DNA of 64,000 nucleotides from Amaranthus tricolor. Lineage: Eukaryota; Streptophyta; Magnoliopsida; Caryophyllales; Amaranthaceae. Below the pieces are notes generated by a model that saw only the letters and a list, made by a program, of their open reading frames with translations, had not been told where the DNA came from and made no database searches. The stretch is taken from the NCBI RefSeq assembly GCF_026212465.1, contig NC_080056.1:6284017-6348016 (forward strand), written 5' to 3'. The position numbers were made by a program, and so were the translations under genes. Position 1 is the first letter of the stretch, and the number at the start of each line of letters is the position of its first letter. Positions 52,873 to 64,000 of this stretch are shown here, in pieces.

Positions 52873-55115
52873 CTTACAATCTCATCGAAGTTTAAGGTAG
52901 TTCCCTTGTTCATTGAAACGCTTCAAGGTTTGCTTATACCCAAGGCTGCTACATACGTTCCTCCAATGCCTACAGGGAGACAAGGGAATCGCAAAGAGTG
53001 AACGATAAACTTCCTTTGAGCAAGGATGAATGGGCAAGCCTTTGGGTTTTGCATTATTTTTATTTTATTTTCAATTTTTGTTTTTGGGTTTTTGATAGAG
53101 TTGTATTTTGGGAATAAATACTTTGGAAATTGTATGCAAAAAGCTTTGGTGGGCAGCTTTGAATAGTTGGAAAGCCATGCCTATTGATTTCCTCTTACAA
53201 AACTTTCAGAATGTTTCTTGAATGTTACATCATATTTGCTTGCCATTATTGAAATATTTCTGTTTTATTTATATAATAATAATCCTTATTTCATAATTAA
53301 AAAGGGGATAAATATTCACCCCTTTTAATTGGTTGATAATTGGGTTGCATTGAGAAGAAAATATAGCAACCAAAATCAGCCATTTTTCTTCTAGCTAGTG
53401 TATTGAGAGACATCTTTTTGACAGATATATCTCAAGTCCAACCCATTAAAGATTAATGCCTATTTACCGTATTTTTAATGCACTTACATTATCCTTAATG
53501 CGTATTTATCGTATCCTTAATACCTACTTACAACATTTTAAAAAATTTATAATGGGCCTTTCCAATTAGAGATGATCTCTGTTTTTCTTCCTTTCTATCT
53601 TATTACTTGGATATGAATTCATACAATACTAGTAGAGATCATAGAACATGGAAGAGGTGTATCCTTGGGAAACCTTTTTCTTTTCAAAATATTAGTAGTC
53701 CACATTGGCTGAATTTAAATTTTATGTGATTGTTTATTGGTTTACTTTCATATTCTTACATTTATTAATTTCAATTTCACAATAAAACATTATTTTTTAG
53801 GTGTTTAAAAACGTTTCAGCAATTGTGATTACTCTAATACTTAAATATCAAAAGGAATGATGGCTTAAAAATCAAGCAATGTGAGTGCCAAAATCATATT
53901 AGAAAATTAAGAACAGGATAAAGAAGTCTTATAAAAAAATTAAGCAATTTATTTAATTTACCTTTCAAGTTGTTATCCATTGTTTTTGGTGGGCTATATT
54001 TGGCATTTGGCAAAACATAAAATATACTGCCTTCATCCCATGGTAATTGCCACAAGTATTGTCTTTATGAAAATTAAGAATAGGGAGAAAAATGGGTAAA
54101 AAAATGATTTATGAACAAATAAAAAAATGTGTTGATAAGATGAAAAAATAAATTAAATGTGTAATCGAGAGAATTAAAGAAAGATGTGAGTCATGTACAA
54201 AAATAAAAATAAAGTAAATCTCATGAGACAGACCAAAATCGAAAATACAACAAAAGCCAAGGTGTTCAAAACATTATTGATGATCCAACATAAGCCCGAT
54301 TTAATAACCGAATTCGATTTAACCCGATTTCAATAATGGATTTAAAATTATGTAAAAATCATAGAGGTGTTCATTCAGGTCATTGGGTCTATTTCGAGTC
54401 GGTTCCTAATCGGGTCTTGTGTCCACATTGATTTTTAAATTATTTTTAAATTCATTTTGAAATCGAGTTAAGTCGGGTTTAGTTTCAAGGTCGGTTAAAT
54501 ATCAAATTATCAGATCTATTTCGAACACCTCTAAAATATCAACATAAACACAAAACCTGATTTTAAACTAACTATATATATAACTAGAAATCAACCCGAT
54601 CCAAATAAACACACTCGAATTGAGGGGCCATCAATCTATCCCATTAATTCTCAAAGATTCCTAGACAAGAATTTTCCATGATATATTCAATTAAAAAAAA
54701 AAAGCACATTTTGCATCAACAAGAATAAAGCAACCAAAAGTAGAAACTAAAGAAGAAGAAAGTGACTGTGAACTGACAAGCGATAATTAGAAGCTTGGAA
54801 TCAACTCAAATCAATTTCCTTAAACAAACAATAAATTCTCTTCAAACCCTTCAAAATTAACTTAAAACAAATCAAATAATTATAATCATTTTGTACCATA
54901 AGATTATTTCAATTATAAACAACATAAATTATGTACAAAAATAGTAGCTATCAAGAAGAAACCTCAATATTCTTCCTGTCTATGTCTTCTCCTTTGCTTT
55001 AATGTTTGGTAATACATCTTTATTCAATATAATACATGACTCCTAAGACAAATATGAAGCATTGGTTGTGTTATAACGAAAACAAATCAAAAACACTTGT
55101 ACAAAATCACTTATC
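52873..55115. other. Intergenic DNA between lumazine synthase and APS2-like gene
   Basis: This starts with the lumazine synthase 3' UTR; an AATAAA at 53113-53118 is a candidate poly(A) signal about 240 bases after the stop. 54290-54610 is rich in AACCCGATT / CGGGTC repeats and resembles decayed hAT-type MITE sequence. The remainder is AT-rich with no gene seen. Confidence 0.45.
53113..53118 (+). terminator. AATAAA poly(A) signal of lumazine synthase
   Basis: AATAAA in the context GGGAATAAATACTTTGG, preceded by T-rich sequence. The distance from the stop (about 240 bases) is normal for a plant 3' UTR. Confidence 0.45.
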
Positions 55116-58100
55116 ATGGTCACATTGCACTTAAATTCAACATCTTGGAGTATGAATATCAAACACCAAGTTACAAGACTTCAACCCAATGAGGTTAGGA
55201 TTCCGAATAAGATCGATTGGTCGTGTTTGGCTTCGACGAAATTCGAGCAACCCGATGAAAGGCTACGCCTTTCATTATCGACATTTGAGAATCAGGTTTG
55301 ATTTACGATGACTGATGTTTAGGGATGGGCATGGATTAGATCTGGGTCGGGTCTAGCTAGATCCAGACTAGACCGATCCATTGGGTCTGAAAATTTTAGT
55401 GCCTGGCGGTTCTTGGCTCTGAAGCTGGGTCCAAAATAATATTTTGTTTACTTTTTTAAAAAACATATTATATAATTTTCCTTCATTCGTGTAAAATTAT
55501 TTAAACATTTTTAACCACTTCTAGTATTTTATAGTAATTGAGCGACCACATATATGAAGCTTTCTAACATTTAAATTATTAAAACGAAATATTTATCAAG
55601 TCTTATGTTTTTTAAAACCCAAATACAACAATCACATTTCAAATCACATAAACCAACAAGGTTCCAAATTATGTGATGTTTTCAAAATATAACAAAGTTT
55701 CAAATCAAACAATTAAATCCACATAATAACTAAGTATATAATTTAAATAAAAAAAATATGCAAAAGGGTCTATGAATTAGATCTGGGTTTCAAACATGTG
55801 GGACCCAAACCCAGACCCATATTTGGACCCTAAGGTTATGGATGCAGATCAAACCATGACCCAGAGGATCCAAAAATAGATGGGTCCAGATCCTTAAATT
55901 AGGGTCCGAAACCCATGTCCATCCCTACCGATGTTATGTGCATTTCATTGTAGATCATACTTTTGTTGGATCATATTGTTAATGTGTGTGTGTGTTTGCG
56001 TGTTTGTCTGTGCGCGCGTGTTTACTGTTGTATTAGCGAGATTGTGGAAGTGAGAGCGTTGCAGCAATACTGTTCGGTAATGGTTCCGATTGCGACTTAA
56101 GTCTATTGACTCGAAGAAGATCAGCAGGGGCAGTGCCATTAGGAGCGAAGTACAGACTGATAGATGGTGTTGTGAGCAACTGTATACATAGCAATATAAC
56201 AAAAATGTATGCATTAACACAATTTAATTCCACTTCTCTTAATTCCCATCTCACAAGAGCTTATTCTAATTTTGGTCTTGGAAAAGATCACTTTCTTCAA
56301 GTTATTGCTGCTTGTCAAACCCCACAAAATCAGACTTGGTTTCAGGTTAGAATTCATTTTCACCCTAGAAGGTCTTTTCTATGTTGTTTGGAACAACTTG
56401 TGTAAGAGTGTCACATGATTCGCTTAATTTATCGGAATTGCTAATGTAATATGCTTATTAGCTGGTGAATTATGTTTTACTGGGAACGTACAAGGCATAG
56501 AGAAAGTAGACCATTAGTCTATTTTAGGTTGAAACTTTGACAATTGGATTTTGTGTTACTTTTGGCTTTTAGATTGTTGGTTTTCGAAAGCTAAAAAGGG
56601 TGTTTGGTAAATAGCATTACAACTAGCTGAAAAGTCGACTTATACCCAAAAAGAAAAAACTGTTCTGGTTCACTTTTTATATTGACTTTTGGCTTGTTAG
56701 TCTATTTTTTCTCTATTAAACAGTCAATATTTATAGAAGGTCAAACAAAACAAATGAAAAAGACATTTTAGCTACCCGAAAAGTCGACTTATACCCAAAA
56801 AAAAAAAACTGTTATGGTTGACTTTTTATATTAGTTTTTGGTTTGTTAGACCACTTTTTTCTTTAATAAACAGTTAATATTTGTAGTCGGTCAAACAAAA
56901 CAACTAAAAAAGACATTTTAGCTGCTTGAAAAGTTGGTTATACCCAAAACAAAAAAACTGATATGCTTGACTTTTTAATTGACTTTTGGCTTGTTAGTCT
57001 ACTTTTTCTCTAATAAACAGTCAATAATTCTAGCCGCGCAAGCAAAACAACTAAAAAAGCCAACAATTAACAATCATTTGCCAAACAACGTGTTTTTGCA
57101 AGTGTTTTCTAACATGGAAATGGCAGGGAAATGCTGATGCCATTAGGAGATTTTTGTGGATGCTAGAAGACAGTCCTGTGACAGACTTCCTAATCCTTCC
57201 TGGTTACCATCTCTACAGAATGAATTACCAAGAAATTCTTCATTTTCATCAACAAACTACAGCTGATATCACTATTTCTGCTCTAATTTCTGAGCAAACA
57301 AATGACAAAGGTTTTGGAATTTTGACAGTAAATTCAGATAATCAAGTACTAAAGCTATATGAACAACAAACCACATTTCCTTTGGTGAGTTTCTTGAACA
57401 ATTATCTCATCATTGAGTAGTTAAAATATTCAAAAAGCCGAGTCTTCTTGGTTGTAATCTTTATACATTTCAAAACAAAATTAAATTCAAATGATTATTT
57501 TGCTTTAAGAAATTATTTTCAAGAGAAATTATTTTTGATTTCTAGGTTTTATCTTTTTCTTCTACCTTTTTTTTCTTTAATTTATAAATGAAGGCCAAAA
57601 TACCTTTAAAAAAGGTCTTCTAAATCGGAAACGTCATATTGAGCGATTCGGGTCGCGTTTCGTGATGATTGGGGACGGGTGGATGAAACACATGTCCTCC
57701 TCATTAAGACTGACAAAAGTTGACCCGACCTATTAACCCGACCTAAACCTAACCCGAAATAAGTGGGTTTGGGTTGAGACTTTTGACCCAATTAATTAAA
57801 TGGGTCGACCTGACCTAATCTGTTTATTAAATGGGTTAGGTTCAGGTTAAAATTTTAAACCTGAAAAAAACTTGTATAACCCATTTAATTAAATCTGTTA
57901 ATTTTGAGTTAAATCAATAAATATAAGCTAAACTTAGTTCATTTAATATTTTCTTATTTTTCATAGTAAATACAAAATAAACAACAAAAAAACATAAAGT
58001 TAAAATTAAAGCCTAAAAAGTTAGATTTAATCAATGTTAAAAACCTTAAAACGAAAAAAATAAAATTATAAACAGGTTAAGTGGGTCGAAATCAGGTCAA

Positions 58101-61100
58101 TCTGATCTGTTGCAGGTCGGGTCAAGGTTGTGATTTTCGACCCAATTAACTAAATGGGTTAGGTTTGGGTCAAGGGTTTTATGACCTGTTTATATATGAC
58201 CCGAACTCGAACCCGACCCAACCTGATCTGTTTGACAGGCCTACTCCTCATACAAAGTGTTAAATATTTCACTTTAAATAATGAGATGTGGATGGGATTC
58301 GAACCAGTGACCTCTTGTCACGTTAGCTCTGATACCATGTAAATGAGACAACTCAACCAAAAGCTCAAGCTAATGATTGTGACCTCATAATGTTTTTTAT
58401 ACATACATTAACAATGCCGCCTTCCATCTTTCTATAGACCCTGATGCCTAATCATACCATCTATTAGCGGGATATACCGATAATGATGATTAGTAGCTAG
58501 AAAATTATTTTGAGACTAACTTTTTGTGAGATAAAATCAGGTAGGAAGAGTAGAAAATTGTAAAGATAATAAATGTACTACTTATGCAAGCATGGGAATC
58601 TATGTCATAAAAAAAGAGGCATTAGTAAAGATTTTGAAGGAAGATTTTCCATGGGCAAATGACTTCAGTAGTGAAGTGATCCCAGGTGCTATTTCAATAG
58701 GGATGAAGGTCAGCCATTTCTAAATGTACATGCCTTTTCTTCTTTGTCTTTTTTTTCCAGCTAATATTGTTCAAAATTCAAATATAAGTAAATGTAATCA
58801 CAAAGAATTAGCCTTGATAATTGGGTTTATTGCACACAAGTAATCCACACAAAAGTAGAGTTGACTGCATACAAATTCGATGAAATTTCTTCTTAAAGCC
58901 AACGGGTAATAAAAGGAGTAGCTAATCTAATCCAGCTTGCTCTCTCTAATTCTTTTACAAGGGATCACATATGAGTTATTTTCAACGAGCTTTCGATAGT
59001 TTTCCATCACATAAAAAAAATAGTGGGAGTGTTTGGCAAAATATATAGCTTATGGAGTAATTTTATCTTATTTTGATACAAATAGAGGGTTGAGTAGTGA
59101 AATCAGCCAATGTTACTGTTTGATAAACTATTTGGTTGAAGCAACTTATTGATATAAATAAGCTGATTTTGAACAAGATGTTCATAACAACTGGTTTAAA
59201 ATCACTTGGTCAAACTAATTAATAAAATAAGCTGGTCAAATTAGCCACTGTAATTAGCTATCAGCTGTTTGCCAAACACCCCAGTGTTTTTTAATTTATA
59301 AGAAATTTTAAATGTTAATAAACAACTTATTGTAATGGGAAAAGGCTCTTGGAGCCGATGATTTTAGTTTTTTGGTTTAGAGATATAATAGATTATATTA
59401 AAATGGTTTATTGAATTATGTGCATTTTTTATTTATGTAAACTTTCAAATGATGTTTACTATAAAAGTAAGATTGCATACATTCGAAATTACTCTTCATC
59501 TCCAACCCAGTCTAAATAGAAGCCTCTTAACGACGTTAGGGTGATAAAATATCCTGATAGAACACGTTAGATTGTCTAATTTTAGAAATAACTAAAAAAT
59601 GGTTTGTCTTGTGCTTTTTTGGGTCAAAACCAGGTCAAAGCACATTTATTTGATGGATATTGGGAAAACATGCAAAGCATCAAAGGTTTCTATGAAGCCA
59701 ACATGGAAAGCACAAAGACAACAGACATAAGATACGAGTAAGTTAAACTTGCTAAAAATAACATGCAATTTACTTCCTAACCTTAAATTTATATTTACTG
59801 GACTCGTTTGATTAATATTAAAATTTGTGATTTTGGTTGTCATCGAAATTATATAATTGTGAAAATTTATAATGCACGGAAATTTAATTCTCTTGTTAAT
59901 TTCCATAGAAAACAATGTTACTTTCTCCGTCTCATAATACCCGCTACATTTTTTATTTTTAGCAATTTCATATTACTTGCTACATTTCTGTTTTTAGTAA
60001 TAAAACAATCATTTAAAATTCTACCTACCCTTATTTTTATCCTACTTTATACTCTATACTTTATAATAAAATACTATACTATACTCTATATAATAACCTA
60101 ACAACCTATTTTTCCTTTTTCTTTTTCAATTAACAATAATAAAATATTATACTCTATAAAGTAAACAATCAGCTACAGTGTAGGTCAATCACTTTTCTTA
60201 ATCCCCTGCTCATGCAAATGTAGCAACAATATCAAAACGGAAGAAGTATATGGCTGACAATAAAAATTTTAATTAAGACAAAAATTTGTAATTACCGAGG
60301 GGTTACCATGGTGATTAATGTCTACGAGTTATAACTTCCTTGGAACTTTAAGTTCCTATGATAAATTGCTAACCAAAAAAAATTCATTTCAAAATCCTAT
60401 GTTAATGCGTGTCAACCAAACAAGCTTTTAATTAACATGACAAGGCCATCAACGAAATATAAATTATGAGCCTCTAAAATTTAAAATTACATTCTATTAT
60501 ATGTTGATATTTGTAAATTTATTTATCAATACTTTAATTAGTATAATTTTTTTTTCAATATCTTAAAATATTGCTAAATTTCATAATACAGGAACCAGCA
60601 ACTATTAATATTAAATTCAAATAGTCATTTCTTTTTATTTTAAAGTATAAACCACTATTATCATTATGTTAATTGAACTAATAATAAAAGTAGTAAATTA
60701 AAAATTATCAAGAGAGATTATATTGCTCATCTACAATAATTGATACTAGTATATCCTAATCACTCAATACAAGTTGATAATACAAATTTATGAACCAATT
60801 TATATAATACTCTCCCTATCCATTTAATTTTGCTACACACTGCACAACAACCCTCATTTTAATTTTAACCATATAGCAAAAATGTGAGGCTCTCTATAAA
60901 TCAGGGCCCTAAGCGGTAGCTTATACTGCTCCTCCAAATAGTCGGCCCTGAACACAACTGCACGAGAAATCATTTACTTCATAAATTCCTAGAAAATAGA
61001 TTTTTAATAACCAAAGATATCATTGTGATTAAATTCATACAAGTTGTAAGAATTAATTCCAGTAAAATTTTAAATAATCAATTTTTAATCATCTTCTGAG

Positions 61101-63589
61101 AATTTCTATTTTTCTGAAACTAAAGTGCAACCAAACAACACAAAATTTCAAGCAACTAATTTATTTACTTTATATTAATTTTTGATAACAGCTTTTGTCA
61201 TAGAGACTTTCCTCTCTATACATTGGCTCGGCGTCTCCCTCCAACACGAGTTCTTGATTCTCTAATAAGTGATAGTTCCATTGGAGATGGTTGCATCCTA
61301 AATGTAAGAACTTAACACCTTTTATTCCTATATCATGTAATATTCTTTGTATATAGCATGTCAAGCACACAAAAATTTACCTGACGTTCCAAGAATGTTA
61401 TATATAATGTCGTTTCTGGTATTTTATGGGCTCAAGGCAAATTTAAAAAAATTGTCCTCTCTGTTGGAAATACTTCACATTTGAGAGACAAGATTTCACA
61501 TCGATCAAATAGTGGGTTGTGGACTTACATATATATTATGTGAGCTAATCTTCCTACATATGGTTTTGGGAAACAATGAACCTCACCAAATATATGTGCA
61601 AGTCAATGCTCTTGATCCGTAGGTTTGTGGGTCCGAGCCCACGGGTGTTCCGTGTCCACACGAGTTGGCCACGGTGAGATTATGTGACGAATTGCCACGG
61701 CCTAATACTCTATAAAGGATTGCTTCTGAATTTTAACAATGTTTGGAAAAATAATAAAGACAAACCCTGTATATTATTATTATTATTATTATAAACGTAG
61801 ACGTGTCATATATTTCTTAATTAATAAAATAAGTAATTATAAATTGCAAATTTTTTAGTGTCTACTTTATTAATCAGAATTTTCAGATATTAGACTCTTT
61901 CAAACTGAAGGCCATAGACAAATATCTACCTTGTCTAAGATCAAGAATAGCCCTTGTTATATACTCTTATCCCAGGATTTGTTACACACTCAAGATATCA
62001 ACTATATCAAGCTACATTATTTATCCCAGGATTTGTTACACACTCTAGATATCAACTATATCAAGCTACATTATGCTATGCTTACGCTTATAAGTGTGAC
62101 TAAACCCAGAATTAGCCACGCTTGTAAGTGTAACCGTCACAAACCAAAGCTTAAAATCAGCCACGCTTATAAGAGTGACTAAGCTCAAAGTCACCGTATC
62201 TAAATACATCAATCTTGCATATAAGCGTGCGTGTGTATGAACATTTTTAAGCACAGGAACATACAATATTATTTGTAGTGAGAAGGGCTAATATTTGAAT
62301 CATTGTTTTATTAAGAACAGAATTGCAGGATTAAAGGGTCCGTGATTGGTCACGGAACGAGAATTGAGGATGCAGTTGTGATTGAAGATTCAATTCTCAT
62401 GGGATCTGATATTTACCAAGTAAGATCAATATATCTGTCATATCATATCATATTATATCATACTATAAACTAAATCGAAATAAATCTACTTTATGATTGA
62501 ACTTACATATTTTGAAATAAACAGGAAGATTTGGTACCGTTAATGAAGAAAAAGAAGTCGACTATTCGTATCGGGATTGGACAAGGGTCGTTTGTAAGGA
62601 AAGCTATAATTGACAAAAATGCAAGAATTGGAAGAAGAGTCATGGTAAATTCATTGGTTTGTTTTTTTTGGATTACAGGATAGGTTGAGAGAAACGAAGA
62701 CTATCAGACTATATGAGATTCGTTCCCAAAATCTTGTCTAAAAAATACCATATTTGTTCTAATTGAGATAAGATCCGATCTGCATATATCAGGGACTTAT
62801 AGTTCTAAGTTTACACTACGAAAACCCAAATAAGTTCCTAATGGAACTATAAAAAATCCATATTCAACACAAAACTGAGAATCCTTAATTAGTTTAGCTA
62901 CCTAATTAAAGAAATCCAATAATCCATAGGTTATCGGCACCTAGATTTTGATCTCCATTCATAGAATATATAAATATTTTGAAACTCCAATTATTAGCTT
63001 AATTTATTAGTTGAGTAGGTTTTTTGACAAGACATCAGAAGAACACGATAAAAAAATAGGGAAAATTTGAAATGCATTAACACTTTTAGTTAAAAAGACT
63101 CTATTGTGAGACGATGTCAAAAAAAATATTCAACCGTAAGTTGTGGTTGGTGGTTGTAAGCTATATCCCAAAATAGGTTGTACATGACATTAGGTATTCT
63201 ATTTGAAATAAAGAGAATGGATAAGATTCAAATGCGTAAAATTCTGTCATGTTGACTTTAAAATCATGTTAAGAAATCAATTCGACCAATGATTTAAGTT
63301 GATAAATCATTTATACTATTTTTCCAAAACTTACACTATCATATGATTTACTGATCTCATCGCGAATAAAAAAAAAGCAAATTATGAATGATTTTTGGTT
63401 ATTTTTGAGCATTTGGAGCGACATAAAAATTCAAAAAGTTACATTGATCACTAATTGCTGAAAAATTTGCAGATTATAAACAAAGATAATATCCAGGAGG
63501 GAAACAGGAAAGATCAAGAATTTGTGATCCGTGATGGAATAGTGATCATTACTAAGAGTGCAATAATCCCCGATGATACCATCTTATAA
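55116..63589 (+). CDS. APS2-type ADP-glucose pyrophosphorylase-like, probably non-catalytic
   Basis: This protein resembles the small subunit of glucose-1-phosphate adenylyltransferase and is closest, from memory, to Arabidopsis APS2 (At1g05610). Nine exons close in phase: 55116-55295, 56055-56345, 57127-57384, 58541-58708, 59634-59737, 61192-61303, 62321-62419, 62525-62644, 63473-63589; 482 residues; GT-AG introns. Residues 61-350 form the nucleotidyltransferase domain (YRLID, NCI-SNITKMYALTQFNSTSLN, HLTRAY). The rest is the left-handed beta-helix repeat domain (SSIGDGCIL, IKGSVIGHGTRIEDA, DKNARIG). The nucleotide loop GGGxGTRL is GNGSDCDL (68-75), the catalytic Asp of GDHLYRMDY is Tyr184 (PGYHLYRMNY), and the sugar-phosphate E-K-P motif is absent. 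All exons remain open, so it seems selected for a non-catalytic role. No clear transit peptide is visible. Confidence 0.9.
55320..55927. mobile_element. hAT-type MITE in APS2-like intron 1
   Basis: The inverted ends are TAGGGATGGGCATGG and CCATGTCCATCCCTA. The flanking 8-mers are CTGATGTT (55312-55319) and CCGATGTT (55928-55935), matching 7 of 8, as for a hAT duplication. The inside is rich in GGGTC/GACCC, and the TIR type is common in plant hAT miniatures. Length 608 bp, non-coding. Confidence 0.85.
56605..57090. mobile_element. Miniature element with three internal tandem units, APS2-like intron 2
   Basis: A unit of about 150-160 bp occurs three times, starting near 56631, 56780 and 56940. 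It contains AAAGTCGACTTATACCC, TTGACTTTT-ATT, GGCTTGTTAGTC and AATAAACAGTCAATA. The array is bounded by GTGTTTGGTAAAT on the left and ATTTGCCAAACAAC on the right, which are inverted repeats, so the tandem array lies within a GTTTGG-ended MITE. The last unit ends about 65 bp before the exon 3 acceptor. Confidence 0.75.
57705..58243. mobile_element. hAT-type MITE in APS2-like intron 3
   Basis: Perfect 8-bp duplication CTCCTCAT (57697-57704 and 58244-58251). Ends TAAGACTGACAAAAGTTGAC and, in reverse complement, TAGGCCTGTCAAACAGATCA. The inside is made of GACCCGACC/GGGTCGG-type repeats. It is 539 bp and non-coding. Confidence 0.92.
58283..58345 (-). repeat. tRNA-like / primer-site-like fragment
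   Basis: The minus strand reads ATGGTATCAGAGCTAAC followed by GGTCACTGGTTCGAATCCC. The first part equals an initiator-Met primer-binding site and the second resembles a pol III B box (GGTTCGAATCC). No flanking LTR or complete tRNA cloverleaf was found, so it is likely a retroelement or SINE remnant. Confidence 0.4.
59025..59282. mobile_element. GTGTTTGG-ended miniature element, APS2-like intron 4
   Basis: Inverted ends GGGAGTGTTTGGCAAA and TTTGCCAAACACCCC. The length is 258 bp, AT-rich and non-coding. The terminal GGG-GTGTTTGG type is common in hAT and PIF/Harbinger miniatures; I could not fix a target duplication. Confidence 0.75.
59921..60247. mobile_element. Stowaway-type MITE in APS2-like intron 5
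   Basis: TA|CTTTCTCCGTCTCATAATA on the left and, reverse-complemented, TA|CTTCTTCCGTTTTGATATT on the right, each beside a TA duplication (59919-59920, 60248-60249). The subterminal GCTACATTT is also inverted. 327 bp. Confidence 0.8.
61470..61740. repeat. Probable repeat fragment in APS2-like intron 6
   Basis: A less AT-rich block with GTTGGAAATACTTCACATT, TCACATCGATCAAATAGTGG and GGGTCCGAGCCCACGGGTGT. It looks foreign to the surrounding intron and is likely a transposon fragment, but I could not define its ends or family. Confidence 0.35.
61967..62074. repeat. 54-bp tandem repeat, two units, APS2-like intron 6
   Basis: Two direct copies with an offset of 54 bp, each containing TTATCCCAGGATTTGTTACA, CACTC-AGATATCAACTATA and TCAAGCTACATTAT, differing at one or two positions. 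It is followed by several diverged copies of a GCCACGCTTATAAGTGTGAC-type motif to about 62190. Confidence 0.85.
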
Positions 63590-64000
63590 TTATACATAAC
63601 AATTATAAGAAAATCTTCATAAAATTCAATTTTTATTATTTATTATTTATTATTTATTATTCATTCTTCATTATTACAACAAGAAAAAACCTTGACACGA
63701 AGTAAACAAGAAATAAGAAAGAAAACCGCCGTTTTTTGTAATAACAATTGAATGTTTCATAAGAGCACAACTGTACAAACAGTAATTACTATTCATCAAT
63801 TAATATTGTTTTAATTCTAATTCTTTATACATGAAAAACAAATTTATGTGAGATTATATGTGGCCATCGCAATGAATACATTTATTTATAAAGATATCTT
63901 TTTACAATTTTAATTATGCGTGACAAACATATTAATTGGATTGCTTAAAAACAAAAAGTGTAGCAACTAACAAGTAATTTAAACGATTTTTTATCTTTTT
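63590..64000. other. APS2-like 3' region, no further gene
   Basis: AT-rich sequence after the stop at 63589. A TTATTTA microsatellite lies at about 63633-63675. No clear AATAAA is seen close to the stop; AT-rich near-matches may serve. Confidence 0.45.

Noticed and set aside
58283..58345. A tRNA gene on the minus strand
   Set aside because: There is a B-box-like sequence and a primer-site-like sequence, but no foldable cloverleaf or anticodon arm.

Overview
The window is nuclear DNA of a flowering plant, most likely a core eudicot. Its genes are split by many GT-AG introns and carry plant-only or plastid-directed products. Its transposons are typical plant types: Mutator-like elements (MULEs) with 9-10 bp target duplications, hAT and Stowaway miniatures, a Cassandra element with 5S rRNA in its LTRs, and solo LTRs. 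The base composition is AT-rich and I cannot name the family or species.

Six host loci are visible. On the minus strand are the first coding exon of a LARP6B/C-type La-related protein (2208-2810, continuing beyond the left edge) and a complete 12-exon inositol-tetrakisphosphate 1-kinase 4-like gene (10895-29929). On the plus strand are a broken, intronless gene of unknown function (38221-40009), a small conserved gene of unknown function (43887-44261), a complete 8-exon chloroplast lumazine synthase (47521-52872), and a complete 9-exon APS2-type ADP-glucose pyrophosphorylase-like gene (55116-63589). I assembled exons by hand. In all three complete genes the splice phases close without a stop and the predicted lengths (490, 224 and 482 residues) fit the families. 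As I recall the Arabidopsis map, LARP6b, ITPK4 and lumazine synthase lie close together on chromosome 2 (At2g43970, At2g43980, At2g44050), so the first five loci look like an ancient conserved block. APS2 is elsewhere in Arabidopsis (At1g05610).

The rest is mostly transposons, several of them nested. 3113-7213 is a two-gene MULE with perfect 9-bp target duplications, carrying a GRF-type zinc-finger gene and a convergent MURA-type transposase. It sits inside an older miniature element whose relatives lie at 40113 and 45595. 8774-9898 is a foldback element with a 10-bp duplication. Intron 1 of the kinase holds an inverted-repeat element (about 25940-29025) containing both a full Cassandra (26886-27540) and a 1.4-kb solo LTR (27566-28957). 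33938-37986 is another MULE interrupted by a 3.0-kb solo LTR (33946-36938). It lies about 230 bp upstream of the broken gene. The APS2 introns hold two hAT miniatures, a Stowaway and tandem repeats.

The host genes do not form a pathway. The kinase acts in inositol phosphate (phytate) metabolism, lumazine synthase in riboflavin synthesis, the La protein in RNA binding. The APS2-like protein has lost the catalytic aspartate and nucleotide-loop residues of its family and is probably a non-catalytic paralogue. I found no tRNA, functional rRNA, CRISPR or organelle gene, and no clearly new molecular system. The most useful observations are the nested insertions with exact duplications, the two-gene MULE architecture, the decayed exon duplicate in the kinase, and the pseudoenzyme.
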